The notes: generated from the sequence alone by a model not told the origin. A stretch of DNA of 64,000 nucleotides from Prevotella sp. E13-27 (GCF_023217965.1 NZ_JALPSC010000001.1:1922001-1986000); one strand, 5' to 3'; shown: positions 7,485 through 16,445, numbered from the stretch's first letter. Translations and numbers: made by a program.

Positions 7485-8810
7485 CTACTGCTCGGCAGCT
7501 GTAAGCAGAATCTCGCCGAGTGTTGGGTGAATATGTACTATGTCGCGGAGCTGCTCAACGGTGGCACCGAGACACATCAGGGCGCTGACCTCCTGAACAA
7601 TGTCGGCAGAGTGGGCACCATAGGCATGACAGCCAAGGATGCGACCTCCACCTTGCCCCTCCGAAGGCGGGGTGCTGAAGAGCTTCAGCATTCCTTCCGT
7701 CTCGTTCATTGCCAGTGCCTTGCCATTGGCACGCCAGAATGCCTTGCGACATTCATAGGGGGTGCCATCAGTCTTCAACTGGTCTTCGCTCTTGCCAACG
7801 CACGCAGCTTCGGGAGTGGTGAAGATTGCTGCAGGCATGATGCCAAAACGAATGTTGTCTTGATGGCCGAGAATCTGATTTACTACGTGAATGCCTTGCA
7901 TCTCAGCAGCGTGGGCCAGCATCTGACGACCATTGACATCGCCGATGGCGAAGAGAGACCCACCCCCAACCCCTCCCGAGGGGAGGGGAGTTGAGATGCG
8001 GAAGTCGTTGTCAACGGGGATGCAGCCATTAGGCGCGAGGGTAATGCCGGTAGCTTCGAGGTTTAGCCCTTCGGTGTGTGGTTTGCGTCCTGTTGCCATG
8101 AGGATGACATCGGCATCTATCGACTCCGTCTTTCCTTTTCGTTCGAACACAACTGCACCACCTTCAACAGCCTTCACGGCACACTGCATGTTGAACGTCA
8201 CACCCATTTTCTCCATAGTCTTGCGCAGACGCTTGGCTATGTCGCTGTCGAGCGTAGGCAGACATTCCTTTAGATATTCAATGACGGTCACCTCCGTTCC
8301 GAATCTGTTGAATACGGAGGCAAACTCCATGCCTATGACACCGGCACCGATGATAGCTAAACGCTTGGGCTGCTGCTTCAACTGTAGCAGTCCTGTAGAG
8401 TCAACGAGATGCGGATCAGTAAGGTCGGGTAGCGGTAGCCACTTAGTCTGAGAGCCTGTAGCAATGATGATGTTCGGGGCGACGAAGCGGTCACCGCTCG
8501 TACATCCCTCCACGGTATGCTCATCAGCGAAGCGTCCCTTCTCACGTACAAGTGTGATGTTGGGGTGGGAGAGAAGTGTCTCCACACCGCTGCGTAACTG
8601 TTCTACTACTTGCGGCTGACGCTCTACAGCCTCTTCAAACGACGCTGCATGTACGTAGGTCTTTGTCGGTATGCAGCCCACGTTGAGACACGTGCCTCCC
8701 ACATGCTCTCCTTCGAAGATTACTACCTTCAGACCATTCTTCGCGGCATATTCAGCGGTGCGGTAACCACCAGGGCCAGCACCAATGATTATCAGATCAC
8801 AACTATTCAT
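7485..8810 (-). CDS. lpdA: Dihydrolipoyl dehydrogenase (L protein of glycine cleavage)
   Basis: FAD enzyme that reoxidises the dihydrolipoyl arm of GcvH using NAD+. The 441-residue protein has the FAD-binding GAGPGG at 10-15, the redox disulfide C41-x4-C46 in GGTCLNVGCIPTK, the NAD-binding GAGVIGMEFA near 155, the second FAD motif (FAIGDV), and the C-terminal HIHPTLGE catalytic His-Glu pair. Two glycine/proline-rich insertions are visible: STPLPSGGVGGG (about residues 273-285, just before FAIGDV) and STPPSEGQGGG (about 378-389). Both are encoded by short GC-rich palindromes and absent from the family pattern. It is the last enzyme gene of the operon, 12 nt after gcvPB. Confidence 0.94.
   Translation of the reverse strand: MNSCDLIIIGAGPGGYRTAEYAAKNGLKVVIFEGEHVGGTCLNVGCIPTKTYVHAASFEEAVERQPQVVEQLRSGVETLLSHPNITLVREKGRFADEHTVEGCTSGDRFVAPNIIIATGSQTKWLPLPDLTDPHLVDSTGLLQLKQQPKRLAIIGAGVIGMEFASVFNRFGTEVTVIEYLKECLPTLDSDIAKRLRKTMEKMGVTFNMQCAVKAVEGGAVVFERKGKTESIDADVILMATGRKPHTEGLNLEATGITLAPNGCIPVDNDFRISTPLPSGGVGGGSLFAIGDVNGRQMLAHAAEMQGIHVVNQILGHQDNIRFGIMPAAIFTTPEAACVGKSEDQLKTDGTPYECRKAFWRANGKALAMNETEGMLKLFSTPPSEGQGGGRILGCHAYGAHSADIVQEVSALMCLGATVEQLRDIVHIHPTLGEILLTAAEQ
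7645..7680. repeat. In-frame GC-rich palindromic insertion, copy 1 (lpdA)
   Basis: Imperfect palindrome centred on CCCCTCCGAAGGCGGGG inside lpdA. On the coding strand it adds STPPSEGQGGG without breaking the frame. Related to the copies at 7955-7997, 29951-29980 and 55254-55292. Confidence 0.8.
7955..7997. repeat. In-frame GC-rich palindromic insertion, copy 2 (lpdA)
   Basis: Contains CCCCTCCCGAGGGGAGGGG with flanking complementary arms, and encodes STPLPSGGVGGGS in lpdA immediately before the second FAD-binding motif. It is read in the same frame and orientation as copy 1. Confidence 0.85.
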
Positions 8811-8822
8811 AATTCCATATTC

Positions 8823-10229
8823 TCAACTCTCAATTCTCAACTGACTCCACGTTACCACAGGATGCTTGGCTGCAAGGACATCATCAACACGCCCGATGGG
8901 AGTGTTGTGGGGTGCCGACTTTACTAGCTCTGGGTCTGTCTTTGCTTCCTCGGCAATCTTGCGCATCACAGCGATGAAACTGTCAATGGTCTCTTTCGAC
9001 TCGTTCTCCGTTGGCTCAATCATGAGACTCTCATGGAACAGCAGAGGGAAGTAGATTGTAGGAGCGTGGTAGCCATAGTCGAGAAGACGCTTTGCCACAT
9101 CCATTGTGGTAACGCCTGTGGACTTGTCCTTCAGACCGTCGAATACGAACTCGTGTTTGCACAACCCCTCTATAGGTAGTTCATAAACATCCTTCAACGA
9201 CTCTTTTATATAGTTCGCGTTGAGCGTTGCCAATGGTCCCACTTCCTTTATGTGCTCGCGACCGAGCGAGAGGATATAGGCGTAGGCACGTATGACTACT
9301 GCGAAGTTTCCATGATAGGGCGATACGGTGGGGAAGAACTGCTCCAGTCCTTTGCGCACGCCAACAGGACCCGCACCAGGACCGCCACCACCATGAGGCG
9401 TGGAGAACGTCTTGTGGAGGTTGATGTGCATCACATCGAAGCCCATGTCACCAGGACGTGCTGCTCCGAGCATAGGGTTGAGGTTGGCACCATCGTAGTA
9501 CATCAGACCGCCAGCCTCATGGACAAGTTTCTCTATCACAGGTATTTGGCGCTCGAAGAGTCCGAGAGTGTTAGGATTTGTCATCATCATAGCAGCAATC
9601 TCAGAGCTGTGTTGAGTCAACAGCTCTTTAAGTGCTTCTACATCGACGGTGCCATCGGCAAGCGACTTCACCTCGATAATGTCCATGCCACAGACGGCGG
9701 CAGAGGCAGGGTTAGTGCCATGGGCAGAGTCGGGCACGATGACCAGACGGCGAGCCATGTCGCCACGGCTCTCGTGATACTTTTTTATAACCATCAGTCC
9801 CGTAAGCTCACCATGAGCGCCTGCGAAGGGCTTGAGAGTGAATGCGTGGAGCCCCGTCAGCGCACAAAGCGATTTGGATAGCAGTGTGCATACAGCCTCA
9901 GCACCGCGAGTGGTGTCGGCAGGCTGAAGGGGGTGCAAGTTGACGAACTGTGGCAGAGAAGCCATCTCTTCGTTTATCTTCGGGTTGTATTTCATTGTGC
10001 AGCTGCCCAGAGGGTAGAAACCGTTGTCAACACCGAAGTTGTTTGCCGACAGGTTCGTATAGTGTCTAACGACAGTCATCTCGTCGCATTCAGGAAGAGC
10101 AGCGTCGCTCTTGCGTCTCATGGAATCAGGTACCTCGTAATCACCGAAGCGGTTCTTCGGCAGAGAGTAGCCGCGACGGCCAGGCTGTGACAATTCGAAA
10201 ATAAGATTTCCGTATAATTTGTTATTCAT
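8823..10229 (-). CDS. gcvPB: Glycine dehydrogenase (decarboxylating) subunit 2
   Basis: C-terminal half of the split P protein, which with GcvPA decarboxylates glycine and loads the aminomethyl group onto lipoyl-GcvH. The 468-residue protein carries the pyridoxal phosphate lysine K273 in HKTFSTPHGGGGPG, preceded by the conserved YYDGANLN segment. The split subunit arrangement is common in Bacteroidota. It lies 17 nt after gcvPA and 12 nt before lpdA, on one transcript. Confidence 0.96.
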   Translation of the reverse strand: MNNKLYGNLIFELSQPGRRGYSLPKNRFGDYEVPDSMRRKSDAALPECDEMTVVRHYTNLSANNFGVDNGFYPLGSCTMKYNPKINEEMASLPQFVNLHPLQPADTTRGAEAVCTLLSKSLCALTGLHAFTLKPFAGAHGELTGLMVIKKYHESRGDMARRLVIVPDSAHGTNPASAAVCGMDIIEVKSLADGTVDVEALKELLTQHSSEIAAMMMTNPNTLGLFERQIPVIEKLVHEAGGLMYYDGANLNPMLGAARPGDMGFDVMHINLHKTFSTPHGGGGPGAGPVGVRKGLEQFFPTVSPYHGNFAVVIRAYAYILSLGREHIKEVGPLATLNANYIKESLKDVYELPIEGLCKHEFVFDGLKDKSTGVTTMDVAKRLLDYGYHAPTIYFPLLFHESLMIEPTENESKETIDSFIAVMRKIAEEAKTDPELVKSAPHNTPIGRVDDVLAAKHPVVTWSQLRIES

Positions 10230-10246
10230 GACGATTCCAGAATGAG

Positions 10247-11581
10247 TTAGTTTACACCTTGATAAAAGTTTGTCATCTCAACCATACGGTCTATCTCTTC
10301 TTTAGTACGCTTCTCTGTGACAGCAAACATTATCTGGTCCTCAGCCACCATGACACCTCCAAAGATGTCGTTCTTTAGAAGGAACTGACGCAGAATGTTT
10401 GCATCGCCGTCGAAACGAACCACGAACTCATTGAAGAACGGCTTGTCATAGACGAGCGTGAAATGACCAGTGGCAAGAAGCTTGTTGCATAGATAGTGTG
10501 CGCCTGAGTATGACAGCTCTGCCGCTTCGCGCAGTCCCTGCTTACCCATTAATGAACAGTAAACGGTTACCCACAGCGCCATGAGACTCTGATTGGAACA
10601 GATATTCGATGTGGCTTTTTGGCGACGGATGTGTTGCTCGCGAGCCTGAAGGGTGAGCACAAAAGCACGTTGTCCGCGGTTGTCAACGGTGCGTCCTACT
10701 ATTCTGCCAGGCATCTTGCGGATGAGCTTCTCTGTGCAGCACATATAGCCTACATAAGGTCCGCCCCATTGCATGGGAATGCCAAGCGACTGCGCATCGC
10801 CTACAGCAATGTCTGCTCCCCATTCGGCAGGTGTCTTCAGCACTGCGAGGTCGGCAATGATGCTGTTCATAATGAAGAGCGCTTTCTTCTCGTGTATGGA
10901 GTCGGCAAAGCCTGTGTAGTCTTCAACAATGCCAAAATAGTTTGGCTGTTGCACTATGACACCTGCCACGTCGTCGATAGTCGAGAGCAGAGAGTTGAGC
11001 GTTGAGAGGTCGGTGACACCTTCCTTTTCAGGAATCATCTCGATGTTGATGCCCTGAAAGTGGGCGTAGGTCTTAACTACCTCAATCGTCTTAGGGTCAA
11101 CTGTCTTAGAGATGAGCACTGTCTTCTGCTTCTTTCCTGCAGCAACAGCCATCATCATTGCCTCGGCAGTGGCTGTGGTGCCGTCGTACATAGAGGCATT
11201 GGAGATGTCCATGCCCGTCAGTTCTGTCATCATTGACTGATACTCGAAGATGTAGTGCAGTGTGCCTTGTGATATCTCTGCCTGATATGGGGTATAGCTT
11301 GTCAAGAACTCTGAACGCGACAGCAGGTTTGGAATGATGGAGGGCGTGTAGTGATCATAGACGCCGGCTCCGGCGAAACAGGTGAGCTGTTTGTTTTGTG
11401 AGCCAAGGCTCTCAAATAGCTGACGTACCTCTATCTCGCTCAACTCTGAAGGCAAGTCGTAATCCCCATGGAAACGGATATCCTCGGGAATCTCGGCATA
11501 GAGCTCATCGAGACTCTTAACACCCACCTTCTGTAGCATCTCCTGCAGGTCGGATGGGGTATGCGGAAAATATTTGTACAT
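10247..11581 (-). CDS. gcvPA: Glycine dehydrogenase (decarboxylating) subunit 1
   Basis: N-terminal half of the split P protein (444 residues, the usual length). The N-terminus begins YFPHTPSDLQEML, typical of the family, followed by the FAGAGVYDHYTPSII segment and the QQPNYFGIVED strand. It lacks the PLP lysine, which is in GcvPB, as expected. It lies 19 nt after gcvH. Confidence 0.96.
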   Translation of the reverse strand: MYKYFPHTPSDLQEMLQKVGVKSLDELYAEIPEDIRFHGDYDLPSELSEIEVRQLFESLGSQNKQLTCFAGAGVYDHYTPSIIPNLLSRSEFLTSYTPYQAEISQGTLHYIFEYQSMMTELTGMDISNASMYDGTTATAEAMMMAVAAGKKQKTVLISKTVDPKTIEVVKTYAHFQGINIEMIPEKEGVTDLSTLNSLLSTIDDVAGVIVQQPNYFGIVEDYTGFADSIHEKKALFIMNSIIADLAVLKTPAEWGADIAVGDAQSLGIPMQWGGPYVGYMCCTEKLIRKMPGRIVGRTVDNRGQRAFVLTLQAREQHIRRQKATSNICSNQSLMALWVTVYCSLMGKQGLREAAELSYSGAHYLCNKLLATGHFTLVYDKPFFNEFVVRFDGDANILRQFLLKNDIFGGVMVAEDQIMFAVTEKRTKEEIDRMVEMTNFYQGVN

Positions 11582-11600
11582 TTCAGAATTGCGTAATTAT

Positions 11601-11981
11601 TTATTCTTTGCAGAACTCTGCGTAGCTGTTTGCATCCATGAGGCTGTCGAGCTCGGTCTTATCGGTAAGCTCTACCTTGATAATCCAGTTCTCCCATGGG
11701 TCCTGATTTATGAGCTCGGGCTGATCTTCCAGTGCCTCGTTTACCTCAATGACAGTGCCGCTGACAGGAGCAATAAGGTCGCTGGCAGCTTTCACACTTT
11801 CCACTGCGCCAAACTCTTCGCCTGCCTCAACTTCATCGTCAACCTCGGGCATGTCAACATATACCACATTGCCCAACGCGTGCTGTGCATAATCAGAAAT
11901 GCCGATGTAGCCAAAATCGCCTTCTACTCTTACGTATTCGTGTGACTCACTGTAGTAGAGTCCTTCTTTTACTGTTGCCAT
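11601..11981 (-). CDS. gcvH: Glycine cleavage system H protein
   Basis: The lipoyl carrier that shuttles the aminomethyl intermediate between P, T and L proteins. It has 126 residues, with the lipoylated lysine K64 in the conserved VESVKAASD. The SHEYVRVEG N-terminus and the WIIKVEL C-terminal strand are standard. It sits between gcvT (60-nt gap) and gcvPA (19-nt gap). Lipoylation is presumably done by the LplA encoded first in the same operon. Confidence 0.96.
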   Translation of the reverse strand: MATVKEGLYYSESHEYVRVEGDFGYIGISDYAQHALGNVVYVDMPEVDDEVEAGEEFGAVESVKAASDLIAPVSGTVIEVNEALEDQPELINQDPWENWIIKVELTDKTELDSLMDANSYAEFCKE

Positions 11982-12041
11982 ATTTCTGTTAGTTTTAAAT
12001 TGTTAGTTATTATTAAATGGTTATTGTTTACAGTCTTGCGT

Positions 12042-13157
12042 TTATTGTTTGTAATGTTTGTCGTAGAAACGCTTCTTCACTACGATGCCAGGGAATACCT
12101 TCTTGCGGATCTGTACTGCTACTTCTGTTCCAAGCTTCGCATACTCGCTGTCAATGAGTGCCATACAGACGCTCTTATCGCTGGATAGAGTATGGTAGCC
12201 AGTGGTGACCTCACCGATGATGTTGCCACTGCTGTTTAGTACGGCATATCCATGACGTGGTATGGCTTTGTCCTGCAACTCTATTCCTACAAGTTTCTTC
12301 GCTGTGCCCTCTGTCTTCTGTCTCAGAAGAGCTTCGCGCCCTATGAACTCAGGCTTGTCGAACTTGACAAACATTGTAAGTCCTGCCATGACAGGTGAGA
12401 TGTCGGCTGACAGCTCGTCGCCATAGAGAGGCAGACCCACTTCGAAACGCAGGGTGTCGCGGCATCCCAGTCCGCATGCCTGTACACCGGCAGCAACAAG
12501 CTTGTCCCAGCATTCGTTGATGTACGCATGAGAAGCATAGATCTCAAACCCATCCTCACCGGTATAGCCGGTGCGTGAAATGATAATGTCCTGAGGTGCT
12601 ACCATCTTGCAAGTGTAGAATGTCATTTCGCTGCATGGCAGTCCTAATACGCGTTCTACTATATCTTCGCTTTGTGGTCCCTGTATTGCCAGTTGTCCAT
12701 AGTGCTCCGACATGTTACGCAGCTCAATGTCAAAGACCGTCTTCTCAGCTTGTTGCTGCATCCATGCCCAGTCTTTTTCGATGTTGGCTGCGTTGATGAC
12801 GAGGAAGAAGTCGTTCTCTCCCATCTTATACACCAACAAGTCATCTACTGTGCCGCCGTTCTCATAGCACATCATTCCATAGAACACTTTGCCTACAGGC
12901 GCGCCTGCAACATCGTTGGTGAAGATGTGCTGTACATAAGCCTCGGCGTCCTTGCCGCGTACTGTTACCTCACCCATGTGAGAAACATCGAACATACCTA
13001 CGCGCTCGCGAACAGCCTGATGCTCAGGGGCGATGCCTACATATTGTAACGGCATCTCGAAGCCACCGAACGATACCATCATCGCTTTTTGAGCTACGTG
13101 TTTTTCGTAGAGACACGTGCGTTTGTCCTTTCTTTCTGGTTCTGTTTGTACTCCCAT
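12042..13157 (-). CDS. gcvT: Aminomethyltransferase (T protein)
   Basis: Transfers the methylene group from aminomethyl-lipoyl GcvH to tetrahydrofolate and releases ammonia. The 371 residues include the diagnostic VFDVSHMGEV-like stretch (MFDVSHMGEVTVRG), NGGTVDDLLVYK and the SRTGYTGEDGFEIY folate-binding region. The annotated N-terminus has about 12 extra residues before TCLYEKHVAQ; the ATG at 13157 is the only good start before it. It lies 19 nt after lplA. Confidence 0.95.
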   Translation of the reverse strand: MGVQTEPERKDKRTCLYEKHVAQKAMMVSFGGFEMPLQYVGIAPEHQAVRERVGMFDVSHMGEVTVRGKDAEAYVQHIFTNDVAGAPVGKVFYGMMCYENGGTVDDLLVYKMGENDFFLVINAANIEKDWAWMQQQAEKTVFDIELRNMSEHYGQLAIQGPQSEDIVERVLGLPCSEMTFYTCKMVAPQDIIISRTGYTGEDGFEIYASHAYINECWDKLVAAGVQACGLGCRDTLRFEVGLPLYGDELSADISPVMAGLTMFVKFDKPEFIGREALLRQKTEGTAKKLVGIELQDKAIPRHGYAVLNSSGNIIGEVTTGYHTLSSDKSVCMALIDSEYAKLGTEVAVQIRKKVFPGIVVKKRFYDKHYKQ

Positions 13158-13176
13158 TTTGTTTTCTGTATTATTT

Positions 13177-13887
13177 TTAAGGTATTAAGTTTATGAATTC
13201 TTCTTTCAGATAGGATTCTTCAAGTTTCTCGATAGCAGCCACATCATCGGCACTCAGTAGCAGCTCTCCATTGCAAAGGGTGCTTCTTATGTGTGACTGC
13301 AGTTCATCGAAACTCATCGAGGTGTGATCCTTCAAAAGAGTTATGCGCTGGCGCACGCTTTTTATTCCTTTCTGCTCCAGTTTCTCTTTGCTTGGCGTTA
13401 TGGCGTTGAGCATGTGTTCCATGTTGGTGTCGTAGAGCATGGTGCTGTGAACAACGCTCTTCCCTGGCAGGTGATAGCATGCTGTGCCGCATACCTTCTT
13501 GTCAGCGATGAGCACGTCGTTATGACTTGTGCCTACAGCTTCAATGCCGATGCGGCGCAACACAAGGATAATCATCCCGATGAAGGTGTTGAAGGCAAAG
13601 TTTACATTCTCTTCAGAACTGACGTATGACAGCATCAGGTTGTCTTTATCAGCATAAACACAGCCGCCACCGCTTTTCCTACGGTAGATCTTGATGTCAT
13701 GCTCGCGGCAATAGTCAACGTTAACCTCGGCTTCAAGTGCTTGGTTGCGACCGAAGATGACGCTTGGCTCTACATGCCACAGGAAGAAAAGGTCGGCTTC
13801 GTCAAACTGACGAGCCACATATTCCTCCATAGCGAGATAGAACGATAACCGCCGAATGCCACGCTCTGGTAAGACAACGTATTTCAT
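13177..13887 (-). CDS. lplA: Lipoate-protein ligase A family protein
   Basis: Expected to activate lipoate (or octanoate) and attach it to GcvH. The 236-residue protein has the biotin/lipoyl ligase fold signature RRKSGGGCVYAD (about residues 69-80), an upstream GRNQ loop, and KVCGTACYHLPGKSVVHSTMLYD, whose lysine is the usual catalytic residue. It is shorter than E. coli LplA (337 aa), resembling the lone large domain. As first gene of the glycine cleavage operon, its substrate is most likely GcvH. Confidence 0.88.
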   Translation of the reverse strand: MKYVVLPERGIRRLSFYLAMEEYVARQFDEADLFFLWHVEPSVIFGRNQALEAEVNVDYCREHDIKIYRRKSGGGCVYADKDNLMLSYVSSEENVNFAFNTFIGMIILVLRRIGIEAVGTSHNDVLIADKKVCGTACYHLPGKSVVHSTMLYDTNMEHMLNAITPSKEKLEQKGIKSVRQRITLLKDHTSMSFDELQSHIRSTLCNGELLLSADDVAAIEKLEESYLKEEFINLIP

Positions 13888-13932
13888 ACGTATTAAACAA
13901 TCAAATCTTTGAAGGTTAGCAATTTATTTCTG

Positions 13933-13964
13933 CAAATGTATGAAGTTTTTATTGAAGTGCCAAA
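13933..13964 (-). promoter_or_regulatory. Promoter of the glycine cleavage operon
   Basis: On the minus strand TTTG, exactly 20 nt, TACATTTG: a complete match to the Bacteroidota consensus, 45 nt before lplA. The short untranslated leader leaves no room for a glycine riboswitch. Confidence 0.85.
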
Positions 13965-14016
13965 TGATTCAATCACTATTTTTTGAAAAAAGAGTGCCGT
14001 CTTCACAAGAAATTAT

Positions 14017-14024
14017 TATCTTTG
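14017..14024 (+). promoter_or_regulatory. -7 promoter box of the beta-barrel protein gene
   Basis: TATCTTTG, 22 nt before the start codon. No good -33 element at normal spacing. Confidence 0.55.
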
Positions 14025-14046
14025 CATCGTAAAAACCAAAATAGTA

Positions 14047-14670
14047 ATGAAAAAGCTTCTAATTTCTCTTCTTGCAGTGCTTTTTGCGGCACCGTCTTTC
14101 GCACAGTATAACAGTGGCGAAGTGTCAATCAGTGAGAGTACATTGTACTATGGAATACGTCTTGGTGTTGACTTCGCAAATATTTCCGGTGATGGTACGG
14201 GAGGATTCAAGAGTAGGACTGGTATGACCCTTGGCTTTGCTCTCGGTTTGCATGTAAGTGAGCAGACACCTATCTGCCTTGAGTCAGGAATTTATTATAC
14301 TGAGAGAGGCGCTAAGCAGAATATTGCTGGTGGTGAGGTGACTACAAGCCTCTGTTATCTTGAACTTCCTATCCTGATAAAGTATGGTTTCGAGGTAAGT
14401 GATGACTGGGCTGTGCTTCCGTTTGTGGGCCCTTATTTTGCACTCGGTGCAGGTGGTAGTATTATCAATAAGGTCAGTGATACCAGCGTGAGCTCATACA
14501 AGGACGTTTACAGTCGTCCCGACATGGGCTTTAAGATAGGTTGTGGTGCCGAGTATAACCATCTGTATATAGAGGCAGGCTATCAGTTCGGTGTTGCCAA
14601 TATAGCAAAGGATGACGTTCATGCCCGTCATGGAAACGCCTTGTTTCTGAATGTAGGCGTTAATCTTTGA
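14047..14670 (+). CDS. Outer-membrane beta-barrel (porin family) protein
   Basis: A 207-residue exported protein: the signal peptide MKKLLISLLAVLFAAPSFAQ is followed by alternating strand-like segments rich in Gly and aromatic residues (YYGIRLGVDFANIS, GMTLGFALGLHVSE, ICLESGIYYTERGAK, CYLELPILIKYGF, LYIEAGYQFGVANI) and ends in FLNVGVNL, an outer-membrane-type final strand. It fits the small PorT/OmpW-like beta-barrel class (PF13568) common in Bacteroidota. Transport substrate is unknown. Monocistronic, ending at the family A palindrome. Confidence 0.85.
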   Translation: MKKLLISLLAVLFAAPSFAQYNSGEVSISESTLYYGIRLGVDFANISGDGTGGFKSRTGMTLGFALGLHVSEQTPICLESGIYYTERGAKQNIAGGEVTTSLCYLELPILIKYGFEVSDDWAVLPFVGPYFALGAGGSIINKVSDTSVSSYKDVYSRPDMGFKIGCGAEYNHLYIEAGYQFGVANIAKDDVHARHGNALFLNVGVNL

Positions 14671-14705
14671 TGAGACATATTTAAAAAACAATATTTCTTT
14701 TAAAA

Positions 14706-14791
14706 ACAACGGATTACACGGATTTTGCGGATTTAAGCCCTACTGAAAACCAGTAACTTATGGAATCCGCGAAATCCGTGTAATCCGTTGT
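14706..14791. repeat. Palindromic repeat, family A copy 2
   Basis: A 28-bp inverted repeat with one mismatch (14706-14733 with 14764-14791). Its outer 20 bases are identical to copy 1, and an inner hairpin TAAGCCCTACTG...CAGTAACTTA follows. It lies between the convergent beta-barrel gene and nadB, as copy 1 lies between convergent genes. Confidence 0.88.
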
Positions 14792-14823
14792 GATTAATTA
14801 AGATATACCTCTAACTTCTCACC

Positions 14824-16407
14824 TCATTTATCATATGCGTGAACAGGATAGTCAACGGTGTAGTGCAGTCCGCGGCTTTCCTTGCGCTCAAGGGCAAAGC
14901 GCGTGATGAGGTATCCCACATTAATCATGTTGCGGAGTTCGCAGATGTCGCGTGATGCCTTAACACGTTTGAAGAGATTCTCTGTTTCTTCATAGAGCAT
15001 GTCAAGACGGTCCCATGCGCGGTGCAGGCGCAGGTCGCTGCGCACAATGCCTACATAGTTTGACATGATCTGATTGACTTCCTTTACTGACTGCGTTATC
15101 AGAATCTTCTCCTCGTTAGTCATCGTGCCCTCATCGTTCCATTCAGGCACCTTTTCGTTGAAGTCATAGAGGTCAATATGCTCCAGTGAGTGCTTTGCAG
15201 CTGCGTCGGCATATACAACAGCCTCGATGAGTGAGTTTGATGCAAGACGATTGCCACCGTGCAGTCCTGTGCATGAACATTCGCCGATGGCGTAGAGACG
15301 TTCAATGCTCGACTGACCGTTGAGGTCCACCTTTATGCCACCGCACATGTAGTGGGCGGCAGGTCGTACAGGTATATAGTCGGTGGTGATGTCTATGCCC
15401 ATGGACAAGCACTTCTGGTAAATGTTGGGGAAGTGCTTCCTTGTCTCAGCAGGGTCTTTGTGGGTAACGTCAAGACACACATGGTCCAGACCGTGAATCT
15501 TCATTTCTTTGTCTATGGCACGGGCTACTATGTCGCGAGGTGCCAGTGACAGGCGCTCGTCATATTTCTCCATGAACGACTCTCCATTGGGTAGTCGCAG
15601 TATGCCGCCGTAGCCGCGCATTGCCTCGGTGATGAGGAACGCCGGATGAGTCTCGCCAGGAGAGTAGAGCGCTGTGGGGTGGAACTGTACAAACTCCATG
15701 TCCTGCACCGTTCCCTTTGCGCGATAAACCATTGCCTCGCCGTCGCCTGTCGCAATGACAGGATTTGTGGTGGCCTGATAAACAGCTCCGCAGCCACCGG
15801 TACACATAAGTGTTACCTTGGCTAGGTAGGTGTCAACAGTCTCTTGTGGATTAAGGACATAAGCGCCGTAGCAGTAGATATATGGCGTGCGACGCGTTAC
15901 TTTAGCACCAAGATGGTGCTGTGTTATAATCTCTACGGCGAAATGGTTCTCCTTGATAGTAATGTTTGGACAAGCCCTTACAGCAGCCATCAGTCCGCGC
16001 TGTATTTCTGCACCTGTGTCGTCGGCATGATGTAGGATGCGGAACTCTGAATGACCGCCCTCACGGTGAAGGTCGAAGTTGCCGTCTTCCTTGCGGTCGA
16101 AGTTCACTCCCCATTCTACCAGCTCTTTTATCTGCTCAGGTGCATTCCTTACTACCTGCTCTACAGCCTTCGGGTCGGAGATGTAGTCACCCGCAATCAT
16201 CGTATCCTCTATATGCTTCTCGAAATTATCGACAGCAAGGTTCGTTACGGAAGCGACACCTCCCTGTGCAAACGAAGTGTTTGCCTCGTCAAGCGATGTC
16301 TTACAGATGATACATACTGAACCTTTTTGTGCTCTTGCCACTTTAAGCGCATAGCTCATACCAGCTACGCCTGCTCCTATGATAAGAAAATCGTATTTAT
16401 AAACCAT
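14824..16407 (-). CDS. nadB: L-aspartate oxidase
   Basis: FAD enzyme that oxidises L-aspartate to iminoaspartate, the first step of NAD synthesis. The 527-residue protein has the FAD motif IIGAGVAGMSYAL at the N-terminus, the active-site HREGGHSEFRILH region near residues 114-126, and the family-specific CGGIKVDLNG...LYAIGECSCTGLHGGNRLASNSL block. The GGHSE and GNRLASNSL motifs separate it from fumarate reductase/succinate dehydrogenase flavoproteins. nadA and nadC are not adjacent. A perfect promoter precedes it. Confidence 0.96.
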   Translation of the reverse strand: MVYKYDFLIIGAGVAGMSYALKVARAQKGSVCIICKTSLDEANTSFAQGGVASVTNLAVDNFEKHIEDTMIAGDYISDPKAVEQVVRNAPEQIKELVEWGVNFDRKEDGNFDLHREGGHSEFRILHHADDTGAEIQRGLMAAVRACPNITIKENHFAVEIITQHHLGAKVTRRTPYIYCYGAYVLNPQETVDTYLAKVTLMCTGGCGAVYQATTNPVIATGDGEAMVYRAKGTVQDMEFVQFHPTALYSPGETHPAFLITEAMRGYGGILRLPNGESFMEKYDERLSLAPRDIVARAIDKEMKIHGLDHVCLDVTHKDPAETRKHFPNIYQKCLSMGIDITTDYIPVRPAAHYMCGGIKVDLNGQSSIERLYAIGECSCTGLHGGNRLASNSLIEAVVYADAAAKHSLEHIDLYDFNEKVPEWNDEGTMTNEEKILITQSVKEVNQIMSNYVGIVRSDLRLHRAWDRLDMLYEETENLFKRVKASRDICELRNMINVGYLITRFALERKESRGLHYTVDYPVHAYDK

Positions 16408-16445
16408 TTGTATCGTTTTTCTTTTCTTCGTCAGGTTTTTCTCGG

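Noticed and set aside
13888..13970. Glycine riboswitch before the gcv operon
   Set aside because: The promoter lies 45 nt before the first codon, leaving no room for an aptamer, and no aptamer-like pairing is visible.
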